This document shows positions 1 to 9,708 of a stretch of DNA of 64,000 nt, in pieces. The first letter of the stretch is position 1; each line of letters begins with the position of its first letter. Source of the DNA: Clostridiales bacterium (lineage in GTDB: Bacteria > Bacillota > Clostridia > Peptostreptococcales > Anaerovoracaceae); the NCBI GenBank assembly GCA_012841165.1, contig DUVF01000050.1, positions 1-64,000 on the forward strand, given 5' to 3'. The notes beneath the pieces are model-generated. The model had not been told where the DNA came from, did no database searches, and saw nothing but the letters and a program-made list of their open reading frames with translations. A program made the position numbers and the translations under genes.

Positions 1-591
1 GCCGTCGGCCGCCCCGGCCGCCGCGACCTCACCGCCCCCTTGGGCGACCTTCGCATCGCGGCGGCCTGCGAAAAACCGGCCGGCTTCCACGCCCGGTTTT
101 CCGCCGCCGGAAAAACCTACCGCTACCGCATCCGAAACGCGGCGCAACCCGATATCTTCCAACGAAATTACTGCTACCAGATCAACCGCTGCCTTAACAC
201 CGCCGCCATGCGCACTGCCTCGGAACAGCTGATCGGCGAACACGATTTTCGAGCTTTCATGAGCGCCGGCGGCAACGGCAGCTATGAAGGTCAATCGACC
301 GTGCGCACCATATACGACATTGACCTCGACATCAAGACCTTGCATCCGACACCGTGCGAGACGCCTTTCAATCCTTGCGAGATCAATCTGACAATAACCG
401 GCAACGGTTTTCTCTACAATATGGTTCGCATCATTGCCGGTACTTTAACAGAAGTCGGTTTAGGCCGCATCGATCCCGCTGCTGTCACCGGCATCCTGAC
501 TGCCGGCGATCGAACCAGGGCGGGCCACACTGCGCCGCCGCAGGGACTATATCTTGTGAAAGTCCATTACCCCTCTGAAAAAGGAGAGTGA
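1..591 (+). CDS. truA: tRNA pseudouridine synthase A, 3' part (5' end outside window)
   Basis: TruA converts uridines 38-40 of the tRNA anticodon arm to pseudouridine. The reading frame is open from base 1, so the true start lies upstream. Visible family motifs are FHARFSA followed by a YRYRI-type strand, GEHDFRAF, and the C-terminal block NGFLYNMVRIIAGTL. The catalytic aspartate region (R.D.GVHA) would be in the missing N-terminal part. An internal TTG at 40 is not a convincing start because the homology continues upstream of it. The next gene follows after 27 bases on the same strand, so the genes may be co-transcribed. Confidence 0.93.
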   Translation, partial: AVGRPGRRDLTAPLGDLRIAAACEKPAGFHARFSAAGKTYRYRIRNAAQPDIFQRNYCYQINRCLNTAAMRTASEQLIGEHDFRAFMSAGGNGSYEGQSTVRTIYDIDLDIKTLHPTPCETPFNPCEINLTITGNGFLYNMVRIIAGTLTEVGLGRIDPAAVTGILTAGDRTRAGHTAPPQGLYLVKVHYPSEKGE

Positions 592-618
592 GCCACAGCG
601 GCTAAAAGGAGCATCTCA

Positions 619-1494
619 ATGCGAATAAGCGTTTTAGTAGAAAATACTTCTCATCGACCGGAACTGGGCTGTGAACACGGACTTAGTCTGTATGTCGAAA
701 CAAACAAGCACCGTCTGCTGTTTGATACAGGCGCGAGCAATCTTTTTTTACTAAACGCGGAACAAATGGGTGTTGACCTCACTAAGATCGACACGCTGAT
801 TATCTCACACGGCCATTATGATCATGGCGGAGGTTTGCAATCCTTTCTGCAAGTAAACACGAAAGCACTTGTTTATCTGCAGGAAGAGGCTTTTGAAACG
901 CACTGCGCCTTAAGAGCAGACGGCCGCATAGAAGATATCGGCATAGACGCAACGCTTAAGCACCACCCCCGCGTGATTTTGAATCCGGGAAGTATGAAGA
1001 TCGACGATCAGCTATCGTTGTTCACTGTCAATGACTGTCTTTTGTCTGATTCCTGTTCGCAAACCGCCCGATCAATCGACGCAGGAACCCGGGATCCAAA
1101 CCTGTTTCAAATGTCCGACGGCGAACTAAAGCCGGATAGTTTTGCGCACGAACAGAATTTGATTATCCATGAAAAAAACAGCCTCATCGCGCTTACCGGC
1201 TGCGCTCACAATGGTGTGGCGATAATACTGGATAGCCTGAAACAGATCACGGGAAGACTGCCGGATCATTTTATAGGCGGTTTCCATTTGAGCCGTAATC
1301 CGCAGGACGCGGAACATAACCACCGCGTTGATCGGCTGGCAAACTACCTGCGCGGCACGGACACTCGCTTCTACACCTGTCACTGTACCGGGATTGAAGC
1401 CTTCAAACGCTTGCATGCCATTATGGGCGAACAGGTCGTTTATCTTTCAACGGGTGATGTGTTGCTGATCGGAGAAAATCCGGCTATTATATAA
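619..1494 (+). CDS. MBL-fold metallohydrolase (dihydropterin phosphate synthase-like subgroup)
   Basis: A 291-residue metallo-beta-lactamase-fold protein. The metal-binding signature SHGHYDH is near residues 62-69, preceded by FDTGAS near the N terminus. A second conserved block, LTGCAHNGV, and a late GGFHLS and CHCTG provide further metal-binding histidines. This arrangement (FDTG, HxHxDH, GCAH, GGFHL) is typical of the subgroup annotated as 7,8-dihydropterin-6-yl-methyl-4-(beta-D-ribofuranosyl)aminobenzene 5'-phosphate synthase-like. The physiological substrate cannot be read from the sequence. A good ribosome site (AAAGGAG) precedes the ATG. It sits between truA and a GNAT gene on the same strand. 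Confidence 0.85.
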   Translation: MRISVLVENTSHRPELGCEHGLSLYVETNKHRLLFDTGASNLFLLNAEQMGVDLTKIDTLIISHGHYDHGGGLQSFLQVNTKALVYLQEEAFETHCALRADGRIEDIGIDATLKHHPRVILNPGSMKIDDQLSLFTVNDCLLSDSCSQTARSIDAGTRDPNLFQMSDGELKPDSFAHEQNLIIHEKNSLIALTGCAHNGVAIILDSLKQITGRLPDHFIGGFHLSRNPQDAEHNHRVDRLANYLRGTDTRFYTCHCTGIEAFKRLHAIMGEQVVYLSTGDVLLIGENPAII

Positions 1495-1554
1495 ACTAAT
1501 AAAGAATCCCACAAGGAATAATGGAAATCGCAAAGCGTCAAAGGGGAGATTAAA

Positions 1555-1878
1555 ATGAATTTTAGCTTTGAAAACAATAAAATCATCGGCCGCGCCGATG
1601 ATGGCACTCTTTTAGCGCAGGCCGACCTGGTGCTTAAAGAAGATGGCCTAGTTGAGATCACGCACATCTTCGCCAACCCGGAAATGCGCGGCCAGGGCTT
1701 AGCCGGAGAAATGATGAAAGAGGTGACGAAATACCTCAGAGAGCATAAGCTAAAGGCGCTGGCAACTTGTTCCTACGCTCACGCCTGGCTAGACAGGAAA
1801 AGAGATGAGTACGAAGATGTCATTGCTGAAGGGCACGATCAGATAAACCAAGCCTGCTCGATTGACGGCCTCCGCTGA
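1555..1878 (+). CDS. small GNAT-fold N-acetyltransferase (YjdJ-like)
   Basis: A 107-residue protein of the short GNAT type. The acetyl-CoA pyrophosphate-binding loop RGQGLAGEMM is near residues 45-54 and is followed by a helix and a C-terminal CSYAHAWLD segment, as in the YjdJ/GTL3-like minimal GNAT proteins. These are about 90-110 residues long, so the gene looks complete. Family members acetylate unidentified small molecules, and no substrate is proposed. The ribosome site AAAGGGGAG precedes the ATG. The same-strand spacing of 60 bases from the MBL gene and 28 bases to metF suggests co-transcription. Confidence 0.8.
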   Translation: MNFSFENNKIIGRADDGTLLAQADLVLKEDGLVEITHIFANPEMRGQGLAGEMMKEVTKYLREHKLKALATCSYAHAWLDRKRDEYEDVIAEGHDQINQACSIDGLR

Positions 1879-1906
1879 ACAATATTTGAAAAAGGGATAC
1901 TGTTGA

Positions 1907-2794
1907 ATGAAAATTAAAGAACTCTTTGATAAAAAGAAAACGGTACTATCGCTGGAAGTTTTTCCACCAAAAAAAGACGCCCCGCTGGATACGATTTTTG
2001 ATACGCTCAACCAGCTGTCCGATCTACAGCCGGATTTCATCAGCGTGACCTACGGAGCCGGAGGTACAGCGGCGGAACGAACGGTAGAGATTGCGTCAAA
2101 AATCAAAAATGACTACGGCATTGAAAGTCTGGCACACCTTACCTGCATCGCCGCGACAAGAGAGCAGATTGCCCAAACTCTGACAGAATTAAAGACAATG
2201 GGCATAGAAAATGTCCTGGCTCTGCGCGGAGATATACCTCAGGATCCTGATTTTGACTTTCCCAGTCCTCTCCACTACACTCATGCCTCTGAACTGATTG
2301 CTGAAGTTTACGAGGCCGGGGGGTTTTCCATAGGTGCCGCCTGTTATCCGGAAGGCCATGTCGAATGTCCGTCCAAAATTCAAGATATTAAGAATTTGCG
2401 AGAAAAAGTCAACCGCGGCGTCGATTTCCTGATTACTCAATTGTTTTTTGACAATGAAGTATTCTATCGCTTCATGGAAGAACTTGATCTGGCAGGCATT
2501 GATGTTCCTGTCTCTGCCGGGATTCTACCGGTTCTGAACAAGAATCAGATACTGCGCATCACCAACCTGGCCGGCTGTTCAATCCCGCCGAAATTTCAGC
2601 GCATCTTAGATCGCTACGAAAACAATCCGGCGGCCCTGAAAGAAGCCGGCGAAGCCTATGCGCTGGAGCAGATCATCGATTTAATGGCTTGGGGAGTCCG
2701 CGGTATCCATCTATATACCATGAACAAACCGGAAACCGCCCGTCGCATAATAGACAGCATCGAGAACATCCGTCGTCTGCAAGGCGAACTTTGA
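1907..2794 (+). CDS. metF: 5,10-methylenetetrahydrofolate reductase
   Basis: This 295-residue flavoprotein has the normal bacterial MetF length. It reduces 5,10-methylene-THF to 5-methyl-THF for methionine synthesis. Visible landmarks are SLEVFPPK near the N terminus, SVTYGAGG, the HLTCIAATREQI segment, ALRGDIP, and the DFLITQLFFDN region that lines the FAD site. It starts with ATG behind AAAGGGA. A second folate gene, folD, lies much later in the window, so the two are not in one operon. No metV or methionine synthase is adjacent. Confidence 0.95.
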   Translation: MKIKELFDKKKTVLSLEVFPPKKDAPLDTIFDTLNQLSDLQPDFISVTYGAGGTAAERTVEIASKIKNDYGIESLAHLTCIAATREQIAQTLTELKTMGIENVLALRGDIPQDPDFDFPSPLHYTHASELIAEVYEAGGFSIGAACYPEGHVECPSKIQDIKNLREKVNRGVDFLITQLFFDNEVFYRFMEELDLAGIDVPVSAGILPVLNKNQILRITNLAGCSIPPKFQRILDRYENNPAALKEAGEAYALEQIIDLMAWGVRGIHLYTMNKPETARRIIDSIENIRRLQGEL

Positions 2795-2825
2795 TTATCT
2801 TTTGGAAATAATTGTAAGTTAATTT

Positions 2826-4316
2826 ATGGGCAAATCTATGGAGACCGGATCATCCATCCTCCATTTTCTAATGGAGCAAAGCGGACATGTATCTTTTCAC
2901 ATGCCCGGACATAAAGGCGCCGATTTTTATCGGCGCTATGGTTACGACGCCTTTTTAGACCGCATGGCAGATTGCGACCTGACCGAGATTCCCGGCGCCG
3001 ACAATCTGTTTCAAGCCGAAGGAATCATCCGGACGGTACAGGAGCGCTATGCCGCGCTCTATCAGGTTGACCGCTCCTACTTGCTGGTAAATGGATCCAG
3101 CGGAGGCATCCTGGCTTCCATTCTGACGGCGGTTCCTGCCGGAGAACGCCTGATTATCGCCCGCAACAGCCATAAATCAGCCTTCAATGCCCTGCGTCTA
3201 GGTAGGATAAATCCGGTCTACGCCTACCCCGACCGAATCGAACCCTATGGAATTGCCGGCGGTATTTCTCTTGGAGAAATAGAACGCTGTCTTGCCGAAG
3301 CGCCAGATGCGGCAGCCGTCTTTCTGCCCAGTCCTAATTATTACGGAATGTGCAGCGATCTGCCGGCAATCGCAGACAGGGTACATGCCGCCGGAAAGAT
3401 CCTGATCGTCGATCAAGCACATGGCGCCCATCTGAAATTCTTTGAAAAATACCGCAGCAACCGCCCGCCAACCGGACTTGAACCAGTTTCTGCCGAAACG
3501 GCCGGCGCCGATCTGATTGTCAACAGCATCCATAAGACCATGGCATCGTTCACACAGAGCGCTCTACTCAATCTGCGCGGTAATCGGGTGAATCAAGCTC
3601 TTCTGGAAGATCGTTTGCAGATGATACAGACCACAAGTCCTTCCTATCTGCTGATGGCTTCACTTGATATTAACCTGGAGCTGATAGAAACCCATGGCGC
3701 CGAGCTGATCACCCAGTGGCAAGAGCAATTGGAACACTTCTATCAGGAGGCGCTGCGTTTTCCGGAATTGGATCCGCTCACAGGCTTGCCCGGCTTTGAT
3801 CACAGCAAGATTAACATCAATGCCGCGGCTTTAGGCATGACAGGTGCAGAACTGGAAAGCGCTCTGATTTCAAAAAATATCTACGCGGAACTGTTCTCCG
3901 GTCATATCCTTATGTTGATGACAGGTATCGGAAATCAAGCGTCAGACTATGATCAGTTGCTGGAAGCCCTAAAAGAAATCATCAGGGAAAGACCACAGGC
4001 TCAGCTTGGTTCACCTGTAAATGGTCTGGCAGAAAAAGTTAAGCAAAGCAAACCTCAAATTCTCCCGCCAGATATAAATGAACGAAAAATCCTGCAACCG
4101 CCTCCAGAGCGATTGCGAAAAATACCGCTCCTGGAATCTGCCGGTAAAACTTGTGGCATTGCCATCATTCCCTATCCGCCAGGCATCCCTTTGGTTTGTC
4201 CGGGAGAAATTATAAGTGAAGATGACATTACGGAAGTAATTGCCATTAGAAGAGCCGGCCGTAAGGTTTTGGGGATTAGCCGGTGTGATAAGGTCAGCGT
4301 AGGACCCAAGGATTGA
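2826..4316 (+). CDS. Orn/Lys/Arg decarboxylase family PLP enzyme (YaaO-like)
   Basis: A 496-residue fold-type-I PLP enzyme of the ornithine/lysine/arginine decarboxylase family, short form without the N-terminal wing domain. The signature MPGHKG is near residue 22. The active-site lysine is in the SIHKTM block near residue 236, preceded by VDQAHGAHL. The C-terminal region ends with the PYPPGIP and CPGE motifs characteristic of this family. The reaction could be arginine or lysine decarboxylation to a polyamine precursor, and the sequence does not decide between them. The start codon lacks a clear ribosome site, and an in-frame ATG at 2838 is an alternative. It is the last gene of the plus-strand run. 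Confidence 0.9.
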   Translation: MGKSMETGSSILHFLMEQSGHVSFHMPGHKGADFYRRYGYDAFLDRMADCDLTEIPGADNLFQAEGIIRTVQERYAALYQVDRSYLLVNGSSGGILASILTAVPAGERLIIARNSHKSAFNALRLGRINPVYAYPDRIEPYGIAGGISLGEIERCLAEAPDAAAVFLPSPNYYGMCSDLPAIADRVHAAGKILIVDQAHGAHLKFFEKYRSNRPPTGLEPVSAETAGADLIVNSIHKTMASFTQSALLNLRGNRVNQALLEDRLQMIQTTSPSYLLMASLDINLELIETHGAELITQWQEQLEHFYQEALRFPELDPLTGLPGFDHSKININAAALGMTGAELESALISKNIYAELFSGHILMLMTGIGNQASDYDQLLEALKEIIRERPQAQLGSPVNGLAEKVKQSKPQILPPDINERKILQPPPERLRKIPLLESAGKTCGIAIIPYPPGIPLVCPGEIISEDDITEVIAIRRAGRKVLGISRCDKVSVGPKD

Positions 4317-4343
4317 AACCTTTACAAAACGCTCTATTTTTGC

Positions 4344-4372
4344 TTGACATTTATAAGAATATTATGTATGTT
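4344..4372 (+). promoter_or_regulatory. sigma-A-type promoter upstream of candidate small RNA
   Basis: A perfect TTGACA (4344-4349) is followed after 17 bases by TATGTT (4367-4372, four of six matches). The predicted transcription start is about 4379, in a region with no plus-strand gene downstream. It therefore appears to drive the structured transcript described next. Confidence 0.55.
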
Positions 4373-4378
4373 TTAATT

Positions 4379-4533
4379 AATCATACTTAATAATAATTCG
4401 GTCAAAGCCCTTATGGCGAAAGCCGTCTGGGCGGAGTAAGTCATCTAAGTCCTCTGCATCAAGGATACGATGCCTTATGTGAGATGAGACTATCAGGGTG
4501 GATAGCCATTTGTTTGTGGTTATCCGTTTTTTT
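4379..4533 (+). ncRNA. candidate structured small RNA with intrinsic terminator
   Basis: This roughly 155-base stretch contains no convincing ORF but three stacked elements. Domain 1 is GCCC (4407-4410)/GGGC (4429-4432) enclosing a symmetric 4x4 internal loop and a GGC-GAAA-GCC tetraloop hairpin. Domain 2 is AGTCATCT (4439-4446) pairing with AGATG-AG-ACT (4482-4491), enclosing GCATC (4456-4460)/GATGC (4469-4473). Domain 3 is a terminator, 4500-4525, followed by seven T. The loop 4461-4468 contains GGATA, which could pair with the TATCC of the terminator 3' arm, and CTATC at 4490-4494 could pair with GATAG at 4501-4505, so alternative folds are possible. I do not recognise it as tmRNA, RNase P, SRP RNA, 6S RNA or a known riboswitch. 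The next plus-strand gene is far away, so a trans-acting RNA is more likely than a cis-riboswitch. Confidence 0.45.
4500..4533 (+). terminator. intrinsic terminator of candidate small RNA
   Basis: GGATAGCCA (4500-4508) pairs with TGGTTATCC (4517-4525) as a nine-base stem with one G-U pair and an eight-base loop, followed by G and seven T (4527-4533). This is a textbook rho-independent terminator reading on the plus strand. Confidence 0.8.
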
Positions 4534-4607
4534 ATTGTTTGCGTGGCAATAAATGACAAACCAAGCTCTGATAGTATTTTTAATTTGCAAACACGGTTTC
4601 CTTAATA

Positions 4608-4654
4608 AGTGTTGAGGCCTCAATTTGATACAGGTTGAGGCTTCAGCACTTTTT
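4608..4654. terminator. large hairpin between small RNA region and mfd, probably bidirectional terminator
   Basis: A 16-base stem (4608-4623 with 4635-4650, two G-U wobbles) with an 11-base loop sits immediately beyond the mfd stop codon. On the plus strand it runs into five T. On the minus strand the tail is only weakly T-rich (TATTAAGG). It probably ends mfd transcription and may also back up the upstream plus-strand terminator. Confidence 0.6.
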
Positions 4655-4656
4655 GC

Positions 4657-7600
4657 TTAACTCGCTTCGGAATTGAGGATCTTTGTTAAAAGATCGATCG
4701 CCGCCGCCAGCGGCTTTTCTTTCAGCAAGCTCAACTTCAAGTAGGGCCTTTGACCGCCATGAATCAGCAGCCGGCTACCGTAGGCGGCTGCCAGTTCCGC
4801 CCATATCATCGAATCTGCTTTTCTGTCCGGATCCAGATAGAAAAGCAAATTCTGTTGTTGGCGCGCTATCTCCCGGATGCCGGAGCGTTCCGCCAAAGCC
4901 CTGGCCAGCGAAATGAAGGTCAAATTGATGGTTGGGAGCGGAGGGTCGCCGTATCGGTCGATCAGTTCGTCCATCACATCAAGTCTGTCGTCATCGTTTT
5001 GAATACCGGCAATCCGTTTGTACATTTGCAGACGCTGCGTCTCGTCCTCAATGTAATCGCCGGGGATATATCCCTCAACATCTAAGTCGACCGAGGCCTC
5101 GGCAGTCAACGGCGTTACCGGAGTGACGCCGTTCAATTCACGGACTGCTTCGGCAACCAGGCGGGAATACATTTCGTAACCTATCGTCACCAGATGGCCG
5201 TGCTGTTCTGCGCCTAACAAGTTTCCCGCGCCACGAATCTCAAGATCGCGCATCGCCACCTGGAAACCCGCGCCGAATTCGGTAAACTCGCGGATAGTTT
5301 TCAGTCTTTTTTCGGCGACTTCTGTCATTATTTTGTTTTTCTGATACATCAGATAAGCGTACGCCAGACGATTTGACCGGCCCACCCGGCCCCGCAGTTG
5401 ATAAAGTTGCGACAGGCCAAAGTGATCGGCGTTCAGGATTATAATGGTATTGACATTGGGTATATCCAGACCGGATTCGACGATGGTTGTCGCCACCAAT
5501 ACCTGATAGCGGTTTTCTATAAAGTCCATCATGATCTTTTCCAGCTGTTCTTCTTTCATCTGGCCATGGGCCGCCACGACGGCGGCTCTGGGAACCAGTT
5601 TTTGGATATTGGTTGTGATCTGCTGTATCCCCCGCACCCGATTATATATGACATAGACCTGCCCGCCGCGATCCAGTTCCCGCTCGATGACCTCTCGTAT
5701 CATTGCATCATCTTGTTCAAGGACATAAGTGCGGATCGGGTAACGCTCTTCCGGTGGCTCCTCTATCAGGCTGATATCCCGAATGCCGGCCAGGGACATG
5801 TGGAGCGTCCGCGGTATCGGCGTCGCGGACAAAGTCAGCACATCGACATTTTGCCGAAGACGTTTGATCGCCTCTTTATGCTGTACGCCGAAGTGCTGTT
5901 CCTCGTCGATCACCAGCAGGCCAAGGTCTTTGAAATGAATGTCTGCCGACAACAATCGGTGGGTTCCGATGATGACGTCAATGTCTCCGGTGCGTACCCG
6001 GCCGACGATATCCTTTTGCTGTTTAGGGCTGCGAAAACGGCTGAGCATCTCCACCTTCATCGGGAAACCGGAAAAGCGATTTTCTAAGGTCTTCAGATGT
6101 TGGCTAGCCAGCAAGGTTGTGGGGACCAACAGAGCCGCCTGCCTTCCTTCCGCCGCGCATTTGAAAAGTGCCCGGGCAGCTACCTCTGTCTTGCCGTAGC
6201 CAACATCACCGCACAGCAATCGATCCATTATGCGCGGACTTTCCATATCACGCTTAATTTCTTTGATGCTGCGTAGCTGATCGGGTGTTTCCTCATAAGC
6301 GAATTGATCCTCAAACTCCTGCTGCCATACGCTGTCCCGGGAAAAGGCATACCCCGGCTCAAGCTGCCGGGCGGCTGAAACCGCCAGCAGTTCTCTAGCC
6401 ATGTCCTTAATCGCTGACTTGACACGCTCCCTAGTTCGCTTCCACTCTCCGCCGCCCAGCCTGCTCAGGCGAGGAGAAGCCGCATCGGAGGCTGAATATT
6501 TTTGCACCAGGTCCATCTGTTCAACCGGCACATACAGTACATCGGTTCCAGCGTATTTGATTTTCAAATAGTCCCGGCGGACTCCCTGTATATCCATCTG
6601 CACAGTTCCCTCAAACTGTCCGATGCCCTGGCTGTCGTGAACGACATAGTCGCCGAGCTTCAAATCAACAAAGGCCTGAATCGTCTTCCTTTTGTTTGAA
6701 CTGGCCGAACGGCGCCGCTTCCCGCTAATAAATATATCTCTGTCCGGTATAATGAGTAACTTCTCTTCCGGAAAGCGTATGCCTTCGCTGAGTTCGCCAA
6801 GTTCAACTTTCACCGGGCTGTTCAGATTAAGACGCGATGTGAAGTTTTCCAGGTTTTCCGCTCTTTCCGAAGTTGCGGCGACCAGAGTAGTTGCATAACC
6901 ATTCTTGTCGCAGCGCTTGAGTTCCGCTTCCAAAAAATCCATCCGCCCGTTATATGATGGCGTCTGGGATGATTTCACCGCTATTGTCCGTCCGGCTTCC
7001 AGCCATTCCGGTCCCTTTTCAAAGGGCGAAAGCCAAATGAGCTTCCGCCTTGTCTCCGCTTGGCCGGCTATAGTATCTAAACGCTCAAGCAGTCCAGGCT
7101 GAGCCAGATGCTCTACCTCTTCTGGAACGACCGCTCCGCTTTCGAAACGATCGCCCATCCATTCAACCGCTTCTGTAAGGCGAGTCTGCAAAAGATCTGT
7201 CATCCGGTTTGGATCATCGACAACCAGCATACTGTCTGCCGGCAGATAATCCCACAATCGATCCGGGGTCTGATAAAACCATGGCAGATAGGCTGAAAGA
7301 AGTTGCAAATTTATTCCGCTTTCGGCAGCGTCGGCGATCTGCCGCCATCTTTCCAGCCGGTTCTGCCGGCCCTCCTCCGATAAACTTTCCATTCCCTTGG
7401 CATAGGCGGCGCGCAAGCGTTCCAGGCCCGGCTGCAGGACAGCATCTTCCAGTAACAGTGTTTTGGCCGGGAGCACCGTCAGCGTTTCAATGTTGCCGGT
7501 CGAGCGCTGGCTGTAAGGGTCGAAACTACGCAGATTATCGATCTGATCGTCAAAAAAATCTATCCGCACCGGTTCATCCCGATCAAGCGGAAAGAGATCG

Positions 7601-8142
7601 ACTAAATCGCCCCGGCTGCTGTATTGGCCGTGAGCTTCTACCGCGCCAACCCGCTCATAGCCCATCAACCGCAGTCTTTCACGTATTTTCTGGGGTGAAA
7701 AGATTTGCCCCGGCGCCAACTGCAAACGGTATTTGAGAAAATCCGCCAGAGGCGGCAGCGGTCGAACAGCCTCGGCAATTGAAGCTACGACTATTAGCGG
7801 CTGATTGTTTGCCAGGGCAATCAGACCACGCAGCCGGGCGGTCAAGTCCTCTCGGCTACGGGCATCAAAGTGCAGCGGGACAGGATCGGATTCAGGCATA
7901 AGAAGAACTGTTGACCTCATTAGATAAGTCAGGTTTTGGGCCATTCGACGCGCGCCATGCCAGCCCGGGCAGAGCGCCAGGCTGACTCCCTGTTGTGAAC
8001 GCAGTGCAAGGGCGCCGATCAGAGCTGAACGACTATCAGATACTCCTGTAACGCAGACGGAAACAGTCGCTTGATCAACTGTTTCCGCTATTTTAGAAAA
8101 TCTACCGGTCTCCAGAATCCGGTTCATCGGACTCGCTGTCAT
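4657..8142 (-). CDS. mfd: transcription-repair coupling factor
   Basis: A 1161-residue Mfd. It recognises stalled RNA polymerase, removes it with its DNA translocase, and recruits UvrA. The N-terminal UvrB-like module is followed by the RNAP-interacting domain ([15 protein letters not shown] near residue 500) and the helicase core. Walker [10 protein letters not shown] is near 645 and motif II DEEQHFG near 744. The TRG-type motif with [12 protein letters not shown] and the C-terminal UvrA-binding-inhibition domain complete it. The ATG at 8142 overlaps the 3' end of pth by 41 bases, and its AAAGAGG is too close for ideal spacing. An in-frame ATG at 8127 is an alternative start. It is the last gene of spoVG-glmU-prs-pth-mfd. 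Confidence 0.97.
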   Translation of the reverse strand: MTASPMNRILETGRFSKIAETVDQATVSVCVTGVSDSRSALIGALALRSQQGVSLALCPGWHGARRMAQNLTYLMRSTVLLMPESDPVPLHFDARSREDLTARLRGLIALANNQPLIVVASIAEAVRPLPPLADFLKYRLQLAPGQIFSPQKIRERLRLMGYERVGAVEAHGQYSSRGDLVDLFPLDRDEPVRIDFFDDQIDNLRSFDPYSQRSTGNIETLTVLPAKTLLLEDAVLQPGLERLRAAYAKGMESLSEEGRQNRLERWRQIADAAESGINLQLLSAYLPWFYQTPDRLWDYLPADSMLVVDDPNRMTDLLQTRLTEAVEWMGDRFESGAVVPEEVEHLAQPGLLERLDTIAGQAETRRKLIWLSPFEKGPEWLEAGRTIAVKSSQTPSYNGRMDFLEAELKRCDKNGYATTLVAATSERAENLENFTSRLNLNSPVKVELGELSEGIRFPEEKLLIIPDRDIFISGKRRRSASSNKRKTIQAFVDLKLGDYVVHDSQGIGQFEGTVQMDIQGVRRDYLKIKYAGTDVLYVPVEQMDLVQKYSASDAASPRLSRLGGGEWKRTRERVKSAIKDMARELLAVSAARQLEPGYAFSRDSVWQQEFEDQFAYEETPDQLRSIKEIKRDMESPRIMDRLLCGDVGYGKTEVAARALFKCAAEGRQAALLVPTTLLASQHLKTLENRFSGFPMKVEMLSRFRSPKQQKDIVGRVRTGDIDVIIGTHRLLSADIHFKDLGLLVIDEEQHFGVQHKEAIKRLRQNVDVLTLSATPIPRTLHMSLAGIRDISLIEEPPEERYPIRTYVLEQDDAMIREVIERELDRGGQVYVIYNRVRGIQQITTNIQKLVPRAAVVAAHGQMKEEQLEKIMMDFIENRYQVLVATTIVESGLDIPNVNTIIILNADHFGLSQLYQLRGRVGRSNRLAYAYLMYQKNKIMTEVAEKRLKTIREFTEFGAGFQVAMRDLEIRGAGNLLGAEQHGHLVTIGYEMYSRLVAEAVRELNGVTPVTPLTAEASVDLDVEGYIPGDYIEDETQRLQMYKRIAGIQNDDDRLDVMDELIDRYGDPPLPTINLTFISLARALAERSGIREIARQQQNLLFYLDPDRKADSMIWAELAAAYGSRLLIHGGQRPYLKLSLLKEKPLAAAIDLLTKILNSEAS

Positions 8143-8716
8143 CCTCTTTCTCTCCGGGGTGACGATTGTAAAGGTTCATCGCGCTGTCGATGTTTTTTTC
8201 TATAATCACATTGAGTGCCGCCACTGCCCGTTCGATCCCTTTTCCAATCGTTTCCGCCTCTTCACCGCGTAAGCTCCCCAGCACATGATCGGTCAGTTCT
8301 CTGCCGCCCTGGCTGCCTATGCCCACCCTTATCCTCGGCATTTCATCGCTTTGCAGCTGATAAATGACAGACCGCATCCCATTATGGGTGCCCGCGCTGC
8401 CGCCTTTGCGGATGCGGATCTGCCCCGGCGCCAGATCGACATCGTCATAGATTATTATTAAATCGCCCGGGGCCGCGTTGTAGTATGCCGCGATTTCCCG
8501 GACGCTTTCACCTAAAAGATTCATATAAGTCTGTGGTTTGGCCAAAATAATCTTTTGCTCCGCGATACGACCCTCACCGATCAACGCTTTATGTTTTATT
8601 CTTTCGATGCGGATGGAATGTTCCTGAGCGAACAGATCCAACACCATAAAGCCTATGTTGTGCCTCGTCCTTTCATATTTCCGGCCAGGATTTCCCAGGC
8701 CGACCAGGATCTTCAT
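8102..8716 (-). CDS. pth: peptidyl-tRNA hydrolase
   Basis: Pth releases peptides from prematurely dropped peptidyl-tRNA. The protein is 204 residues. It carries the N-terminal GLGNPGRKYERTRHN block with the catalytic histidine near residue 20, the KPQTYMNLLGESV segment, and the DDVDLAPGQIRIRKGGSAGTHNG region. The last 20 or so residues are unusually acidic and serine-rich ([14 protein letters not shown]) and extend beyond the conserved core. That extension is encoded by the DNA that overlaps the mfd start. The gene begins nine bases downstream of prs and is probably translated from the same mRNA. Confidence 0.96.
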   Translation of the reverse strand: MKILVGLGNPGRKYERTRHNIGFMVLDLFAQEHSIRIERIKHKALIGEGRIAEQKIILAKPQTYMNLLGESVREIAAYYNAAPGDLIIIYDDVDLAPGQIRIRKGGSAGTHNGMRSVIYQLQSDEMPRIRVGIGSQGGRELTDHVLGSLRGEEAETIGKGIERAVAALNVIIEKNIDSAMNLYNRHPGEKEDDSESDEPDSGDR

Positions 8717-8725
8717 CGCTTAACC

Positions 8726-9676
8726 TCAATCGAATAGCCGGCTGATCGAATCGTTGGTAAAAATACGGATCATCGCTTCGGCAAACAAGGGCGCAACAGA
8801 CAGGACTTTTATCTTGGGCAATTTCTTCTCTTCCGGCAGTTGAATGGTGTTAAGCAATACCATTTCCTTGATCTCTGATTCGCGGATCCGTTCGATTGCC
8901 GGCCCCGATAGAACCGCATGGGTAGCGCAGGCATACACTTCTTTCGCGCCGAGATCTTTCAGCGCGCCTGCGGCATTCATCATGGTTCCGGCAGTGTCTA
9001 TGATATCGTCGACCAGAATAGCTGTTTTCCCTTCAATGTCACCGATTATGTTCATTATTTCTGAAACGTTCGCCTTGGGTCGCCGCTTATCGACGATAGC
9101 GATCGGCGAATCGAGGGGATAGGCCATGTTGCGGGCGCGGGTGACACTGCCGTGATCAGGCGAGACGATGACCAGATCTTCCAAGTGTAATTCCTTAAAA
9201 TATTTAACCAGTATTGGTATGCCAAGCAAGTGATCGACTGGGATATCGAAATAGCCCTGTATCTGAGCTGCGTGCAGATCCATTGTGACAACCCGGTCGG
9301 CTCCGGCTGCGCTGATCAAATCCGCGACCAGTTTAGCGGTAATCGGATCACGAGCCTTGGTTTTACGATCTTGCCGGGCATATCCATAATACGGTATGAC
9401 CGCATTGATTCGGCCGGCAGAGGCTCGTTTCATAGCATCCATCATTATCAGCATTTCCATCAGGGTTTCGTTAACCGGATTACAGGTCGACTGGATTATG
9501 TAGGTATCCATCCCCCGAACTGTTTCCCAAAGATTGACAGATATTTCACCGTCACTGAATCTGCTGACTGTCGCTTTGCCCAGAGGTTTACCCATGATGG
9601 CTGCGATCTCCTCCGCCAGCTCCAGGTTTGAATTGCCGGAGAATATTTTAAAATCAGCGAACCCGCTATTTCTCAT
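8726..9676 (-). CDS. prs: ribose-phosphate pyrophosphokinase (PRPP synthetase)
   Basis: A 316-residue class I PRPP synthetase that makes phosphoribosyl pyrophosphate from ribose 5-phosphate and ATP for nucleotide, histidine and tryptophan synthesis. Landmarks are the N-terminal [14 protein letters not shown], the [10 protein letters not shown] loop that binds ATP, the divalent-metal segment [11 protein letters not shown], and the PRPP-binding loop [11 protein letters not shown]. Length and motifs are normal. It lies between the glmU half-gene and pth, as in Bacillus subtilis, except that no ctc gene is present. Confidence 0.97.
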   Translation of the reverse strand: MRNSGFADFKIFSGNSNLELAEEIAAIMGKPLGKATVSRFSDGEISVNLWETVRGMDTYIIQSTCNPVNETLMEMLIMMDAMKRASAGRINAVIPYYGYARQDRKTKARDPITAKLVADLISAAGADRVVTMDLHAAQIQGYFDIPVDHLLGIPILVKYFKELHLEDLVIVSPDHGSVTRARNMAYPLDSPIAIVDKRRPKANVSEIMNIIGDIEGKTAILVDDIIDTAGTMMNAAGALKDLGAKEVYACATHAVLSGPAIERIRESEIKEMVLLNTIQLPEEKKLPKIKVLSVAPLFAEAMIRIFTNDSISRLFD

Positions 9677-9708
9677 ACCTATCTCCTATACGAATTTACT
9701 GTGATTCA

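Noticed and set aside
4377-4559. A 60-codon minus-strand frame across the candidate small RNA
   Set aside because: No similarity or ribosome site, and it runs antisense through the hairpins and the terminator. The RNA structure explains the region better.
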